DNA of 64,000 nt from Alphaproteobacteria bacterium (GCA_019239415.1 JAFAZW010000001.1:62001-126000), one strand, 5' to 3'. Positions 36,877-46,581 are shown, numbered from the stretch's first letter. Translations and numbers: made by a program. The notes: a model not told the origin generated them from the letters alone.

Positions 36877-38019
36877 ATGCCCCTCGACCCGGACTCGTTC
36901 GACCTCCTCCTCGACACCGTCCGCCGCTACGTGCGCGAGCGGCTGCGCCCGCTGGAGGAGCGCGTGGAGCGCGACGACGCGGTGCCGGAGGAGGTGATCG
37001 CCGAGATGCGGGAGATGGGGCTGTTCGGGCTGTCCATCCCCGAGGAATATGGCGGCCTCGGCCTCACCATGACCGAGGAGGTTCGGGTCGCGCTCGAGCT
37101 CGGCGGGACCACGCCGGCCTTTCGCTCGGTGTTCGGCACCAATGTCGGGATCGGCAGCCAGGGCCTCGTCATGGCGGGCTCGGACGCGCAGAAGCGCCAC
37201 TGGCTGCCGCGCATCGCCAGCGGCGAGGTCATCACCAGCTTCGCGCTGACCGAGCCGGGCGCGGGCTCCGACGGGGCGTCGGTGCAGACGAAGGCGGTGC
37301 GCGAGGGCGAGACCTACCGACTGTCCGGCGCCAAGCGCTACATCACCAATGCGGACAAGGCCTCGCTGTTCACGGTGATGGCGCGGACCGGCGGGCCGGG
37401 CGCGGCGGGCGTTTCCGCCTTCCTGGTGCCCGCCGACCTTCCGGGCGTGGCGGTCGGCAAGCCCGAGCGCAAGATGGGCCAGCAGGGCGCCCACGTCTGC
37501 GACGTGACGTTCGACGCCGTGCCCGTGCCGGCGGCGAACCGGCTCGGCGAGGAAGGCGAAGGGTTCAAGATCGCGATGCGGGTGCTCGACCGCGGGCGGC
37601 TGCACATCGCCGCGGTCTGCGTGGGCGTCGCCGAGCGGCTGATCGCCGACGCGGTCGGCTACGCCTCGGAGCGCAAGCAGTTCGGCAAGGCGATCGCCGA
37701 GTTCCAGCTCATCCAGGCGATGATCGCCGATGCCAAGACCGAAACGCTGGCGGCGAAGGCACTGGTGCTCGAGGCGGCGCGGCTGAAGGACGCCGGCGCG
37801 CCGATCACGCTCGAGGCCGCCGCGGCGAAATATTTCGCCAGCGAGACGGTCGGCCGGGTGGCCGACCGGACGGTGCAGATCTTCGGCGGCGCCGGCTACA
37901 TCGCCGACTACGGCATCGAGCGCCTCTACCGCGACGTCCGCCTGTTCCGCATCTACGAGGGCACCAGCCAGATCCAGCAACTCGTCATCGCCCGAGAGAC
38001 ACTGAAGCGGGGCGGGTGA
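36877..38019 (+). CDS. Acyl-CoA dehydrogenase (short-chain type)
   Basis: A 380-residue typical member. SFALTEPGAGSDGASVQT and AKRYITNADKASLF are the FAD loops; ERKQFGKAIAEFQLIQAM and IFGGAGYIADYGIERLYRDV follow. The catalytic Glu is in RIYEGTSQIQQLVIAR. It should oxidise short or branched acyl-CoA with ETF. The start at 36877 gives the canonical N-terminus; upstream in-frame sequence is repeat. Last gene of the plus-strand acyl-CoA group. Confidence 0.94.
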   Translation: MPLDPDSFDLLLDTVRRYVRERLRPLEERVERDDAVPEEVIAEMREMGLFGLSIPEEYGGLGLTMTEEVRVALELGGTTPAFRSVFGTNVGIGSQGLVMAGSDAQKRHWLPRIASGEVITSFALTEPGAGSDGASVQTKAVREGETYRLSGAKRYITNADKASLFTVMARTGGPGAAGVSAFLVPADLPGVAVGKPERKMGQQGAHVCDVTFDAVPVPAANRLGEEGEGFKIAMRVLDRGRLHIAAVCVGVAERLIADAVGYASERKQFGKAIAEFQLIQAMIADAKTETLAAKALVLEAARLKDAGAPITLEAAAAKYFASETVGRVADRTVQIFGGAGYIADYGIERLYRDVRLFRIYEGTSQIQQLVIARETLKRGG

Positions 38020-38043
38020 CGGCTTCGGCGACGGCGCGGTCCG

Positions 38044-40170
38044 TCACGGAGCGCGGGGGCGGGTGGGGCCGGCGACCTGGAGGCGCCGGACCTCGCGGAT
38101 GGCGCCGGCCTCGACGCGGCCTTCGACGATCTCCGCACCGGTCAGCGCGAAGACGCGGCCGTCGGTGAAGATCGGCCGGGTGTTGCCGTACCAGTCGATG
38201 CAGGAGACTTCGCACGCATAGCCCGGGATCGCCTGGTCGGCGATGCCGTAGCGGCCCCGCATCGGCTTGACGCTGGTCGCCAGGGGCCCGAGCGAGCGCA
38301 GCGCGCCGGCCGGATCGACGGCGAGGAAGCTGACGTCGGAGGCGCCGCTGCGGAACCACCAGCGGCCGGAATCGGCCTCCTGCCGCACCGTCGGGATGCC
38401 CATGATTCCCGCCCCCCCGGGCTCGACCAGGCTGTTGAAGGCATGCGAGCGTCCTTCGCTCTCGAAGCGGCCTTCGAGCTTCACCGTCGAGGCGACGTGC
38501 GGCGCGGCCTTCAGGCCGAGATAGCTCAGCTGAAGCCCCGAAGCGTCGCGATAGCCGCTCATCACCACGTCGTCGCCGACCCGCTCGACGCGGTTGATCG
38601 TGTGGGGAATTGTGAGCGCACTCGTCGCGGCCGGCCGGCGCAGCGGAACCGCGAAGACCTTGCCGTCCGGCCGCCGCTCCCGCTCCTCGGCGTCCGGCGG
38701 CCACGACCCCCACCGGCCCATGCCGCCGTAGACGAGATAGCGATCGGTGAAGCGGTCGGCGACGAGCGCGGAGCCCGGATCCGGCAGGGCCGTATAGGCG
38801 CCGACGGGGGCTTCCTCGACGAGGGGCCCGAACGAGTCGAGCCCGGCGGCGAAGAAGCTGAGATGCGGGTCCGGAGGCGTCTCCTCGCTCCACCAGCGCC
38901 GCCGGCGCGCATCGGCCTCGTCCCCGCACGCCCCCGGCGGTTTGAACAGGAGGGCGTGGAGGGTCTTGCCGTGCGCTTCGATGGCGAAATGGTCGACCGG
39001 CTCGCCGCGCGCGCCGAGCACGCCCGGATCGCCGCCGGCGAGCGGCAGCCGGTAGACGGCGGCGGGAATGCCGTCGGCCCAAGGCTTGGGCGAGCATCCC
39101 GGGGCGCGGGCGAAATCCTCCGCATCGCCGTCCCCCATCGAGGTCCACAAATAGGCGTCGGTCGGCGAGACGTAGAGCTCGCGCGCGGTCGGGCCGACGA
39201 AGCCGGTCGTGCGGCAGCTCAGCTCACGCTCGCTCGCCACCTCGGACAGCGGGCACACCGAAATCGCGTGGATCACCGGATAGAGGGTGGGGAGGACCGG
39301 CCGATACACGTCGCGCACGGAGAAGAGCAGCTTGTGCGCCGACTTTTCGGGCTCGCCGCGGGTCCGCGGCGTCCAGCGCCACACGATCGGCCATTGGAGG
39401 GGGTGCTTCGCGTCGACGTCGCCGATGTCCACCGGCGTGTAGACGACGAGCCGGTCGCCGACGATCCGGGTCGCGTAATTGTCGCTGCTGTAATAATCGT
39501 AGGAGCGCCGGTAGAAGGTGCCCAGCGAGGTCAGACGGCCCTTCGGATCGACCCGGAAGACCGAGAATTCGGTGGCGCGGTGCTCGTAGGAATAGCCGGT
39601 GACGAGGACGCGATCGCCGGCGACCAGCATCTCGTCATACCACATGTCCTCGGCGGCATCGCGGTAGACGTTTACGCGATCGGCGACGGCGAGGCCGGGG
39701 GCGCCGCCCGGCCGGGTGTCGACCGAGAAGATCCGGCCGTCCTGCAGGATGAGCAGAAACTGGCCGACCTGCTTGACGATGTCGCCTTCGTCGACGCCGA
39801 TCGTCTGGTTGTTGGTGATCGAGCTGTTGTGCGGCGGCACGCGGCTGCCGGTGACGATGATCGATTCGGCGGCGGGACGGCAATCGGGCCGCTCGGGCGG
39901 ACAGGGATCGGGCGGCGGCGCGTCGCTCTGGGTTCCCGTCGCCGGCTGCGCCTGCGCGAACCGCAGCCCGGTCGCCCGCGCCGACCAGCGCTCGCGCGCC
40001 CGCTGCGCGCCCGCCACGTCGGCGATATAGCGCCGCAGCGCCGCTTCGCTCTCGAAGCGCTCGAGGCGCGGGCTCGGCCGCGGCGGGTCGGTGGGCCCGG
40101 CCAGCGCCCGCGCACTGGCAAAGGCGAGCAGCGCCAAGGCCGCCGCACCGCCCAGACGATTTGCACGCAT
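38044..40170 (-). CDS. Secreted beta-propeller-domain protein (PF09826-like)
   Basis: A 708-residue protein with a signal peptide (GGAAALALLAFASARALA). NNQTIGVDEGDIVKQVGQFL (about 110-130) is the signature of the Beta_propel family, then LLILQDGRIFSVDTRPG. Several cysteines (CPPERPDC, CRTTGF, CGDEAD, CEVSCIDW) suggest disulfides in an exported protein. Repeated strand pairs such as DRVLVTGYSYEH and DRYLVYGGMGRW fit blades. The function is unknown. The ATG at 40170 is the one that opens the signal peptide. Convergent with the acyl-CoA dehydrogenase. Confidence 0.85.
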   Translation of the reverse strand: MRANRLGGAAALALLAFASARALAGPTDPPRPSPRLERFESEAALRRYIADVAGAQRARERWSARATGLRFAQAQPATGTQSDAPPPDPCPPERPDCRPAAESIIVTGSRVPPHNSSITNNQTIGVDEGDIVKQVGQFLLILQDGRIFSVDTRPGGAPGLAVADRVNVYRDAAEDMWYDEMLVAGDRVLVTGYSYEHRATEFSVFRVDPKGRLTSLGTFYRRSYDYYSSDNYATRIVGDRLVVYTPVDIGDVDAKHPLQWPIVWRWTPRTRGEPEKSAHKLLFSVRDVYRPVLPTLYPVIHAISVCPLSEVASERELSCRTTGFVGPTARELYVSPTDAYLWTSMGDGDAEDFARAPGCSPKPWADGIPAAVYRLPLAGGDPGVLGARGEPVDHFAIEAHGKTLHALLFKPPGACGDEADARRRRWWSEETPPDPHLSFFAAGLDSFGPLVEEAPVGAYTALPDPGSALVADRFTDRYLVYGGMGRWGSWPPDAEERERRPDGKVFAVPLRRPAATSALTIPHTINRVERVGDDVVMSGYRDASGLQLSYLGLKAAPHVASTVKLEGRFESEGRSHAFNSLVEPGGAGIMGIPTVRQEADSGRWWFRSGASDVSFLAVDPAGALRSLGPLATSVKPMRGRYGIADQAIPGYACEVSCIDWYGNTRPIFTDGRVFALTGAEIVEGRVEAGAIREVRRLQVAGPTRPRAP

Positions 40171-40410
40171 CGGCCCCTCCCCCTGCTGCCTGCGCCAGGC
40201 TATGCGGGTTCGCGGCCGCTGCCAAGGCGGGGCGGACGACGGGATGGGTGACGCACCGGGCGGTCCGGATCTCCGGCGGCGGCGCCGATATCGCCGATTA
40301 CTGGTCCGGCGATCCAACATCGCCGCCAGGCGTCGAGCGCGGCGGGTGACGGGGGTGGCCCGGCGCGCAGCCGCCGGTTACGGTGCGCCCGAAACCGTGG
40401 GAGATCGAGA

Positions 40411-41130
40411 ATGCAGGTCGGGGCGATGGCGGCGCTCGCCCTCGCGGGAGCGGCGCCGGCGAAGGGCGATCTCACCGCCACCTACCGTGCCCACGACGGC
40501 GGCATGAACATGGCGATCCGAGTCGAGGTGTCCGCCAATGGCGACATCCGCGCCGACCTGAATGTGCCGGGCCTCACCATGATCCGGAAGGCGGGGCGCA
40601 GCTACTTCATCACGCATGGCGAGTCGGGGCCGCTGGTCGAAGACCTCGAGGACATGGGCGCGGTACTGCAGGAGGAGATGCAGAGGTCCGATCCGCACTT
40701 CTGCGACAAGTTCCGCACGCCCGAATCGGCGGCGACGCTGAAGCCGGCGGGGACCGTCACCATCGCCGGCTTTCGCGGCGAGGCCTACGCCCTGGTGCCC
40801 CGCGCCGGCGGGCGCCCCGACCTCGTCATCAGCCGGGATCCCGCGCTCGCGGCTCTCGGCGGGGCACTGGCGGCGCAATTCAGGCTGAGCAAGATGATCC
40901 TCGGCGAATGCGCGTCGCGGATGCCGATGATGGGCCAGATGGACGCGCTCCTGGAAAGCGGGACCGCGCTGCAGCTCGGAGCCACCATCCTCGAGAAGGT
41001 CGAACCGGGGCCGATCGACCCCGCGCGCTTCGACCTTCCCGCCCCACCCGCGACGCGCGAGCAGGTCCGCGAGACCATGATGCGCAAGCAGGGGCCCGTC
41101 GTGACGCTCGCGCCGCGCGGTACCAAGTAG
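40411..41130 (+). CDS. Secreted hypothetical protein (DUF4412-like)
   Basis: A 239-residue protein with a short signal (AMAALALAGAAPAKG). It has a beta-rich N-terminal half (DLTATYRAHDGGMNMAIRVE, DIRADLNVPGLTMIRKAGR) resembling LolA/DUF4412-like lipid-binding scaffolds, two cysteines (FCDKF, GECAS) and a charged C-terminal tail. No family can be assigned with confidence. Codon use fits a real gene. Divergent from the beta-propeller gene. Confidence 0.65.
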   Translation: MQVGAMAALALAGAAPAKGDLTATYRAHDGGMNMAIRVEVSANGDIRADLNVPGLTMIRKAGRSYFITHGESGPLVEDLEDMGAVLQEEMQRSDPHFCDKFRTPESAATLKPAGTVTIAGFRGEAYALVPRAGGRPDLVISRDPALAALGGALAAQFRLSKMILGECASRMPMMGQMDALLESGTALQLGATILEKVEPGPIDPARFDLPAPPATREQVRETMMRKQGPVVTLAPRGTK

Positions 41131-41189
41131 ACGCCCGGAGCGGCGGAGACGGCATGACGCTGAAGCGGGCGGCGAGGCCGACGCGGGGC

Positions 41190-42062
41190 TCAGCGGACGT
41201 CGAAGGTGATCACGATCTGGTAAGCGGTGCTGAAGGTCAGCACCGACCGCACCGGCTTGCCCGCGGCGTCCTTCGCCGGCTCGTAGCGGCCATGGGCGAT
41301 CAGCGACTTGCAGCCGTTGGCGCGCAGACCGGAATTGGGACTCGCCTCGAGCACGTCGCACTTTTCGACCTTGCCGTCCGGCCCGACGGTGAGGCGGAAG
41401 GCGGCGCCGGCGCCGAAATCGCGCCACGTGTTGACGGCGCCGAGATCGCGCTCGTCGAGCCACTTGCTGGTGTTGCCGATCGGCTTGGGCAATGTGCCCC
41501 CAGGGCCGAACGCGGCGGGATCGGCGCCCCAGTCGACGGCCTTCACCTCCTCGCAACGGCGCAGCGCCTCGACCGCGCTCTTCGCGGACGCCGGGACGGG
41601 AAGCTCGACGAACTGCTTTCCGCCCGCGCCGACCGCCAGCGTCTTCGCCGCCCCGAAGGCGGTGAGGAATTGCGGCGGAAGGCCGCTGAATGCGACCGCC
41701 TTGCCCAGCTCCCCGCCGAGCGCCACCATCGCGCCGCGCCGCTTGAAGCCGTCGACCTGCGGGAACAGGACGATGTCGGCCCCGTCGGCGACGCGCGCCG
41801 TCCCGGCCGGCCAATCGGCCCTCGCCAGCATCAGCTCATAGTCTCCCGACAGCGGCAGGACGCGCAGGATGACGGTGGTCGCCGGGTCGAGCGGACGCGT
41901 CAGGATGCAACGGTCGCCGCTCCCGTCGACGTGCCAGCGGGGCGCGGCGGCCGACGGCGGCGTCGGGACGGGCGGTTCGGCGGCCGCGTTGCCCGCGGCA
42001 AGACCGAACAGGCCAAGCACCATCGACAATGCGCCCACGACGACGACTCCTCCCCATGGCAC
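41190..42062 (-). CDS. Exported protein with TonB C-terminal-like domain
   Basis: A 290-residue protein with an N-terminal signal (VVVVGALSMVLGLFGLAAG). The last ~85 residues (AAFRLTVGPDGKVEKCDVLE, GCKSLIAHGRYEPAKDAAG, FSTAYQIVITFDV) match the C-terminal domain of TonB-like energy transducers. There is no Pro-rich rod or cytoplasmic anchor of a true TonB, so a free periplasmic relative is more likely. The middle (50-200) is unassigned; VAFSGLPPQFLTAFG hints at a small-molecule fold. Confidence 0.75.
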   Translation of the reverse strand: MPWGGVVVVGALSMVLGLFGLAAGNAAAEPPVPTPPSAAAPRWHVDGSGDRCILTRPLDPATTVILRVLPLSGDYELMLARADWPAGTARVADGADIVLFPQVDGFKRRGAMVALGGELGKAVAFSGLPPQFLTAFGAAKTLAVGAGGKQFVELPVPASAKSAVEALRRCEEVKAVDWGADPAAFGPGGTLPKPIGNTSKWLDERDLGAVNTWRDFGAGAAFRLTVGPDGKVEKCDVLEASPNSGLRANGCKSLIAHGRYEPAKDAAGKPVRSVLTFSTAYQIVITFDVR

Positions 42063-42209
42063 CCGACCGGTGCCGACTGCATGAAGTAGAAGAGCCCGAG
42101 TGTTTGGAAAAGAAGGAAAATTCCGCCTCGCGCGCGCTCGCCGGAACGGTTCGGGCGGTGGATGCGTAGGGGGGCCGGGCGGAGTTGATCCAGGTCAGCG
42201 GCAGGACAG

Positions 42210-42236
42210 TTGCATAATTATGCAGTTTTCTGCATG
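42210..42236 (+). promoter_or_regulatory. ARG-box-like palindromes upstream of argC
   Basis: TGCATAATTATGCA (42211-42224) is a perfect 14-bp palindrome and closely resembles the ArgR operator (TGAATAATTATTCA in E. coli). It overlaps ATGCAG-TTTT-CTGCAT (42220-42235), a second inverted repeat. The argC ATG is at 42245, so bound ArgR would block initiation. Confidence 0.65.
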
Positions 42237-42244
42237 CGCCTCGT

Positions 42245-43246
42245 ATGATTCGGGTCGCGATCCTCGGTGCGTCGGGCTTTGTCGGCGCGGAGCTGCTGCG
42301 GCTGCTGGCGCTGCACCCGGCGCTGGAGCCGGTGGCGGCGTTCGGCGACAGCCAGGCGGGCCAGCGGCTCGCCGACGTCCACCCGCACCTGGCGCTCGCC
42401 TATCCGGAGCTGACGGTCGAACGTTATGCGGCCGGCGCGCTCGCCGGCGCGGAGCTGGTGTTCGCCGCCCTCCCCCACGGCCATTCGCAGGCGCTGGCGG
42501 CGGAGATCCTCGCGACCGGCGCGAAATTCGTCGACCTCGGCGCCGACTTCCGCCTCGACAGCGCCGAGGCGTATGAGCGCTGGTACAAGGAGCCGCACCA
42601 GGCGCCGGAGCTGCTCTCCACCTTCGTCTACGGCATTCCGGAGCTCCACCGGGAACGCATCGCCGGCGCGCGGGCGGTGGCGGCGGCGGGCTGCTATCCG
42701 ACCTCCGCGATCCTCGCGCTGAAGCCGCTGATCGGGCTGGTCGACCCGGAGACGATCGTCGTCGACGCCGCCTCGGGCGTCTCCGGCGCGGGCAAGGGGC
42801 TGAAGGAGGAGACGCATTTCAACAGCGTCGACGAGAATTTCTCCGCCTACGGGCTGCTCGGCCACCGCCATACGGCGGAGATGGAGATGGGCCTCGGCGC
42901 CCGGGTGCTGTTCACGCCGCACCTCGCGCCGATGAACCGCGGCATCCTCGCCACCTGCTACGGCGTGGCGAAGGGCGCCTGCGATCCGCTCGCGGCGTTG
43001 CGGGAGGCCTATGCCGGCGAGCCGTTCGTCCACGTTTCGGAACGGCCGCCCTCGACCAAGTGGACTTATGGGTCGAACGCCGTCCACCTCACCGCCCGCT
43101 ACGACCCGCGCACCGGCCGCGTCCTCGCGATCGCCGCGCTCGACAATCTCGTGAAAGGAGCCGCCGGCCAGATGATCCAGTGCGCCAACCTGATGCTCGG
43201 GCTCGAGGAGAGCGCCGGCCTGCCGCGGGTGGGGGTGTGGCCGTGA
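42245..43246 (+). CDS. argC: N-acetyl-gamma-glutamyl-phosphate reductase
   Basis: A 333-residue protein. It begins IRVAILGASGFVGAELLRLL (NADP binding), carries LPHGHSQAL and VDLGADFRL, and has the catalytic Cys in AAAGCYPTSAIL. SGVSGAGKGLKEETHFN and HLAPMNRGILATCY are also typical. Third step of arginine synthesis: reduces acetylglutamyl phosphate to the semialdehyde. Length fits the type 1 enzyme. First gene of the arg cluster, directly after the ARG-box-like sequence. Confidence 0.96.
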   Translation: MIRVAILGASGFVGAELLRLLALHPALEPVAAFGDSQAGQRLADVHPHLALAYPELTVERYAAGALAGAELVFAALPHGHSQALAAEILATGAKFVDLGADFRLDSAEAYERWYKEPHQAPELLSTFVYGIPELHRERIAGARAVAAAGCYPTSAILALKPLIGLVDPETIVVDAASGVSGAGKGLKEETHFNSVDENFSAYGLLGHRHTAEMEMGLGARVLFTPHLAPMNRGILATCYGVAKGACDPLAALREAYAGEPFVHVSERPPSTKWTYGSNAVHLTARYDPRTGRVLAIAALDNLVKGAAGQMIQCANLMLGLEESAGLPRVGVWP

Positions 43247-43263
43247 GCGCCGCCTTCGGTAGC

Positions 43264-43393
43264 GCCTCCCCGGCACGGGGAGGGGGACCGCGGCGCGTAG
43301 CGTCGTGGTGGAGGGGGCCCGCCTCCTCGCCGCTCCTGCCCGGGGCCCCCTCCACCATGCTTCGCATGGTCCCCCTCCCCGTTCCGGGGAGGT
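43264..43393. repeat. MITE-like inverted element between argC and argJ
   Basis: CCTCCCCGGCACGGGGAGGG at the left, CCCCCTCCCCGTTCCGGGGA ending in GG at the right. Internal GGTGGAGGGGGCCC / GGGGCCCCCTCCACC arms. Same family as 46449-46578 and 28841-28970. Confidence 0.9.
43386..43392 (+). promoter_or_regulatory. Shine-Dalgarno of argJ supplied by the repeat end
   Basis: GGGGAGG, 8 nt before the argJ ATG; the complementary CCTCCCC-type arm is in the same hairpin (CTCCCCGTTCCGGGGAG). Confidence 0.65.
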
Positions 43394-43400
43394 GCAAGAA

Positions 43401-44561
43401 ATGAGCGTCACCGCGGCGGAAGGGTTCGTGGCCGCCGGCTGCCACGCGGGCGTCAAGCGCAAGCGCTACGACATGGCGCTGGTCGCGACCGAGGACCGCA
43501 GGGCCGTGACCGCGGCCGCCGTGTTCACCCAGAACAAGTTCGCGGCGCCGCCGGTGATCCTCGACCGGCGCATTCTCGCCACCAACGGCGGGCGCGCCGC
43601 AGGCGTGATCGTCAATTCGGGCAACGCCAATGCCGGCACCGGCGCGGCGGGACTCGCCGATGCGGAGGCGATGGGCAAGGCGGCGGCCGAGGCCCTCGGC
43701 GTCGCGGCGGGCGACGTGCTGGTCTGCTCGACCGGGATCATCGGCACGCCGCTGCCCATGGACAAGATCCTCGCGGCGACGCCGAAGCTCGCGAAGAAGC
43801 TGTCAAAGGCCGGCGGCGAGGACGCGGCGCGCGGGATCCTGACGACCGACCACAAGCAGAAGGAGGCGGTCGTCCGCGGGGCGACCTTCACCTTGGGCGG
43901 CATGGCCAAGGGCTGCGGCATGATCGCGCCGAACATGGCGACGATGCTCGCCTTCCTCACCACCGACGCGGAGGTGGACCAGGGCGCGCTGCAGGCGATC
44001 CTGCGCGACGCGGCCGACCGGACCTTCAACACGCTGAACGTCGACGGCGCGACCTCGACCAACGATACCGTCATCGTCCTCGCCAACGGCCGGCGCGGCA
44101 AGCCGGACATGGCCGAGTTCGCGGACGCGCTGCACAAGGTGTGCGAGGAGCTGACCTACCAGATGGCACGCGACGCCGAGGGCATGACCAAGATGGCCCT
44201 GCTGCGCGTCACCGGCGCGGCTTCGGACGCGGAGGCGCGGATCGCGGCGAAGAACATCGCCGAGAACAACCTCGTCAAATGCTCCTGGTATGGCGGCGAT
44301 CCCTATTGGGGCCGGTTGCTCGGCGCGGCGGGCTCGGCCGGCATCGCCTTCGAGCCGGAGAAGACGAGCGTTTCGTACGGGGGCATCGTCGTCTCGCGGG
44401 GCGGCACCAATGCCGAGCACGACCATGAGGCCGTCAGGGCGCACATGGCGAACGAGAAGATCGACATCGAGGTGGCGCTCGGGCTCGGCACGGGCTCCGC
44501 GCAGGTGATCGGCATCGACCTGGGGCCGGGATATATCAAAGAGAACAGCAAGACATCATGA
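43401..44561 (+). CDS. argJ: Bifunctional ornithine acetyltransferase / N-acetylglutamate synthase
   Basis: A 386-residue protein. The self-cleavage region is GGMAKGCGMIAPNMATMLAF, where the Thr of ATM becomes the new N-terminus of the beta chain. VIVNSGNANAGTG and NTLNVDGATSTNDTVIVLAN are also conserved. It recycles the acetyl group from acetylornithine to glutamate; whether it also uses acetyl-CoA cannot be read. The N-terminus SVTAAEGFVAAGCHAGVK fits this start. Confidence 0.96.
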   Translation: MSVTAAEGFVAAGCHAGVKRKRYDMALVATEDRRAVTAAAVFTQNKFAAPPVILDRRILATNGGRAAGVIVNSGNANAGTGAAGLADAEAMGKAAAEALGVAAGDVLVCSTGIIGTPLPMDKILAATPKLAKKLSKAGGEDAARGILTTDHKQKEAVVRGATFTLGGMAKGCGMIAPNMATMLAFLTTDAEVDQGALQAILRDAADRTFNTLNVDGATSTNDTVIVLANGRRGKPDMAEFADALHKVCEELTYQMARDAEGMTKMALLRVTGAASDAEARIAAKNIAENNLVKCSWYGGDPYWGRLLGAAGSAGIAFEPEKTSVSYGGIVVSRGGTNAEHDHEAVRAHMANEKIDIEVALGLGTGSAQVIGIDLGPGYIKENSKTS

Positions 44562-44571
44562 GCACAGTCTT

Positions 44572-44659
44572 CGTCACCCCGGCGAAAGCCGGGGCCTCCC
44601 TGCGGGTTCGCACCGCCGCGCGTACTCTCCACGAGATCCCGGCTTTCGCCGGGATGACG
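44572..44659. repeat. CCCGGC-type inverted REP pair between argJ and argB
   Basis: CGTCACCCCGGCGAAAGCCG ... GATCCCGGCTTTCGCCGGGA then TGACG. Confidence 0.87.
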
Positions 44660-44688
44660 CGGTACGCTGTGCCCGCCGGAGCCACGGC

Positions 44689-45558
44689 ATGATCGACGCG
44701 ACGCATACCGCGAACGTCCTCGTCCAGGCGCTGCCCTACATCCAGCGCTTCGCAGGGCGCTCCGTCGTCGTGAAGCTCGGCGGGGCCGCGCTCGACGCCG
44801 AGCTCGACCGGGCGCTGGCGCAGGACGTGCTGCTGCTCCGCTCGGTCGGCATGCGGGTCGTGCTCGTCCATGGCGGCGGCCCGCAGGTCGACGAGATGAT
44901 GCGGCGGCTCGACATGACGCCGGTGTTCAAGGACGGCCTGCGCGTCACCGACGCCGCGACGCTCGAGATCGTCCGCATGGTGCTGGTCGGGAAGATCAAT
45001 CGCGACCTCGTCGGCACGATCAACCGCGAGGCGGCCGAGGAGCCGGTCGCGGTCGGCGTCTCGGGCGAGGACGGCGGCCTGCTGACGGTGACGCCGCGCG
45101 ATTCCGGGCTCGGCTATGTCGGCGACGTCAGCTTCGTGCGCGCGTCGGTGCTCAATCGCCTGCTCGACGAGGGGCTGACCCCGGTCGTCTCGACGGTCGG
45201 CGCGGACGAGGGCGGCCAGCCCTACAATATCAACGCCGACGAGGCGGCGCGGGCGATCGCGGTGGCGATGGCGGCGGAGAAGATCGTCTACCTGACCGCC
45301 GCGCCGGGCCTGCTCGAGGATCCGACCGACGAGGACAGCCTGATCCACCGCCTGACGTCCGCCGAGCTCTACGCGCGGATCGAGCACGAAAGCGTGTCGA
45401 AGGGCATGATCCCGAAGCTGCGCGCCTGCGCCGAGGCGGTCGACGCCGGCGTCGGCACCGCCCACATCATCGACGGCCGCGTGCCGCACGCTCTGCTCAT
45501 CGAGCTGCTCACCGACGAGGGGATCGGCACGATGATCCGCCGGGAGAAGAACTGGTGA
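44689..45558 (+). CDS. argB: Acetylglutamate kinase
   Basis: A 289-residue amino-acid kinase. [11 protein letters not shown] is the phosphate lysine motif, [19 protein letters not shown] binds N-acetylglutamate, and [20 protein letters not shown] binds the nucleotide. [20 protein letters not shown] is typical of the arginine-sensitive hexameric class, which also has an N-terminal helix (residues 1-20 here). Second step of the pathway. The 3' end overlaps argF by 4 bp. Confidence 0.96.
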   Translation: MIDATHTANVLVQALPYIQRFAGRSVVVKLGGAALDAELDRALAQDVLLLRSVGMRVVLVHGGGPQVDEMMRRLDMTPVFKDGLRVTDAATLEIVRMVLVGKINRDLVGTINREAAEEPVAVGVSGEDGGLLTVTPRDSGLGYVGDVSFVRASVLNRLLDEGLTPVVSTVGADEGGQPYNINADEAARAIAVAMAAEKIVYLTAAPGLLEDPTDEDSLIHRLTSAELYARIEHESVSKGMIPKLRACAEAVDAGVGTAHIIDGRVPHALLIELLTDEGIGTMIRREKNW

Positions 45559-46427
45559 CGGGGCACCTGCTGTCCATCGCCGACCTCGGACGCGACGGGG
45601 TCGCGGAGATATTGCGACTGTCCGAGAGCGCGGACCTCGGCCGGCCGCTCGCGGGCAAGGGCGTGGCGCTGGTCTTCCAGAAGCCGTCGGCGCGGACGCG
45701 CAATTCGATGGAGATGGCGGTGGTCCAGCTGGGCGGCCACCCGGTCTACATCCAGGGCCACGAAGTCGGCCTCGGCGCCCGCGAAACGGCCGAGGACGTG
45801 GCGCGCACCCTCGCCTGCTTTCATTCGGTGCTCGCGGCGCGGGTGATGGACCATGGCGATCTGGAGAAGATGGCGGCGGTGTCGCCGCGGCCGATCCTCA
45901 ACATGCTCTCGGACCGCGACCACCCGCTGCAGGCCCTCGCGGACCTGCTGACGGTGAAGCAGCTGCTCGGCCGCGTCGAGGGCGCGCGGATCGCCTATGT
46001 CGGCGACGGCGACAACAATGTCGCCCGGTCGCTGGCCGAGGCGGCGAGCTTCGCGGGCGCCGAGCTCGTCATCGCCAGCCCCGAAGGATATCGGCTGGGC
46101 CAGGCGCCGGAAGGCGTGCGGCAGGTCGAAGACCCGGTGGAGGCGGTCGAAGGCGCGGACGTCGTCTACACCGACGTCTGGGTATCGATGGGCCAGGAGG
46201 CGGAGCGCGGGCGCCGGCTCGCGGACCTGGCACGCTACCGCGTCGACGAAGGGCTGATGGCCGCGGCGCCGGACGCGCATTTCCTCCACTGCCTGCCCGC
46301 CCATCGCGGCGAGGAGGTGACGGATGCGGTGATGGAGAGCCCGCGCAGCGCCGTCTGGCGGCAGGCCGAGAACCGCATGCACACGGCGCGCGGCGCGCTG
46401 GCGTGGCTGATGGGGGTGCGGGCGTGA
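45555..46427 (+). CDS. argF: Ornithine carbamoyltransferase
   Basis: A 290-residue protein starting at a GTG inside the argB stop (GTGA). [13 protein letters not shown] holds the carbamoyl phosphate motif Sx[16 protein letters not shown] has HPx[12 protein letters not shown] has the ornithine-site HCLP. It makes citrulline from ornithine and carbamoyl phosphate. It is about 15-20 residues shorter than many homologues because the N-terminus is compact. Translationally coupled to argB. Confidence 0.94.
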   Translation: MTGHLLSIADLGRDGVAEILRLSESADLGRPLAGKGVALVFQKPSARTRNSMEMAVVQLGGHPVYIQGHEVGLGARETAEDVARTLACFHSVLAARVMDHGDLEKMAAVSPRPILNMLSDRDHPLQALADLLTVKQLLGRVEGARIAYVGDGDNNVARSLAEAASFAGAELVIASPEGYRLGQAPEGVRQVEDPVEAVEGADVVYTDVWVSMGQEAERGRRLADLARYRVDEGLMAAAPDAHFLHCLPAHRGEEVTDAVMESPRSAVWRQAENRMHTARGALAWLMGVRA

Positions 46428-46448
46428 GCCTGAGGTGCGACCTTTCGC

Positions 46449-46578
46449 TCCTCCCCGGCACGGGGAGGGGGACCGCGCCCGTCAGGGCGTGGTGGAGGGG
46501 GCCCGCCTCTTCGCCGCACCGTACGCTGGGCCCCCTCCACCAGCCTTCGGCTGGTCCCCCTCCCCGTCCCGGGGAGGA
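46449..46578. repeat. MITE-like inverted element between argF and argR
   Basis: CTCCTCCCCGGCACGGGGAG at the left and TCCCCGTCCCGGGGAGGA at the right. Internal GTGGAGGGGGCCC / GGGCCCCCTCCAC arms. Confidence 0.9.
46571..46577 (+). promoter_or_regulatory. Shine-Dalgarno of argR supplied by the repeat end
   Basis: GGGGAGG then ATTT and the argR ATG at 46582. It is the 3' arm of the terminal hairpin. Confidence 0.65.
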
Positions 46579-46581
46579 TTT

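Noticed and set aside
39666-39677. GACGTTTACGCG as a third copy of the acyl-CoA operator
   Set aside because: Only the first nine or ten bases match and it lies inside the beta-propeller coding region.
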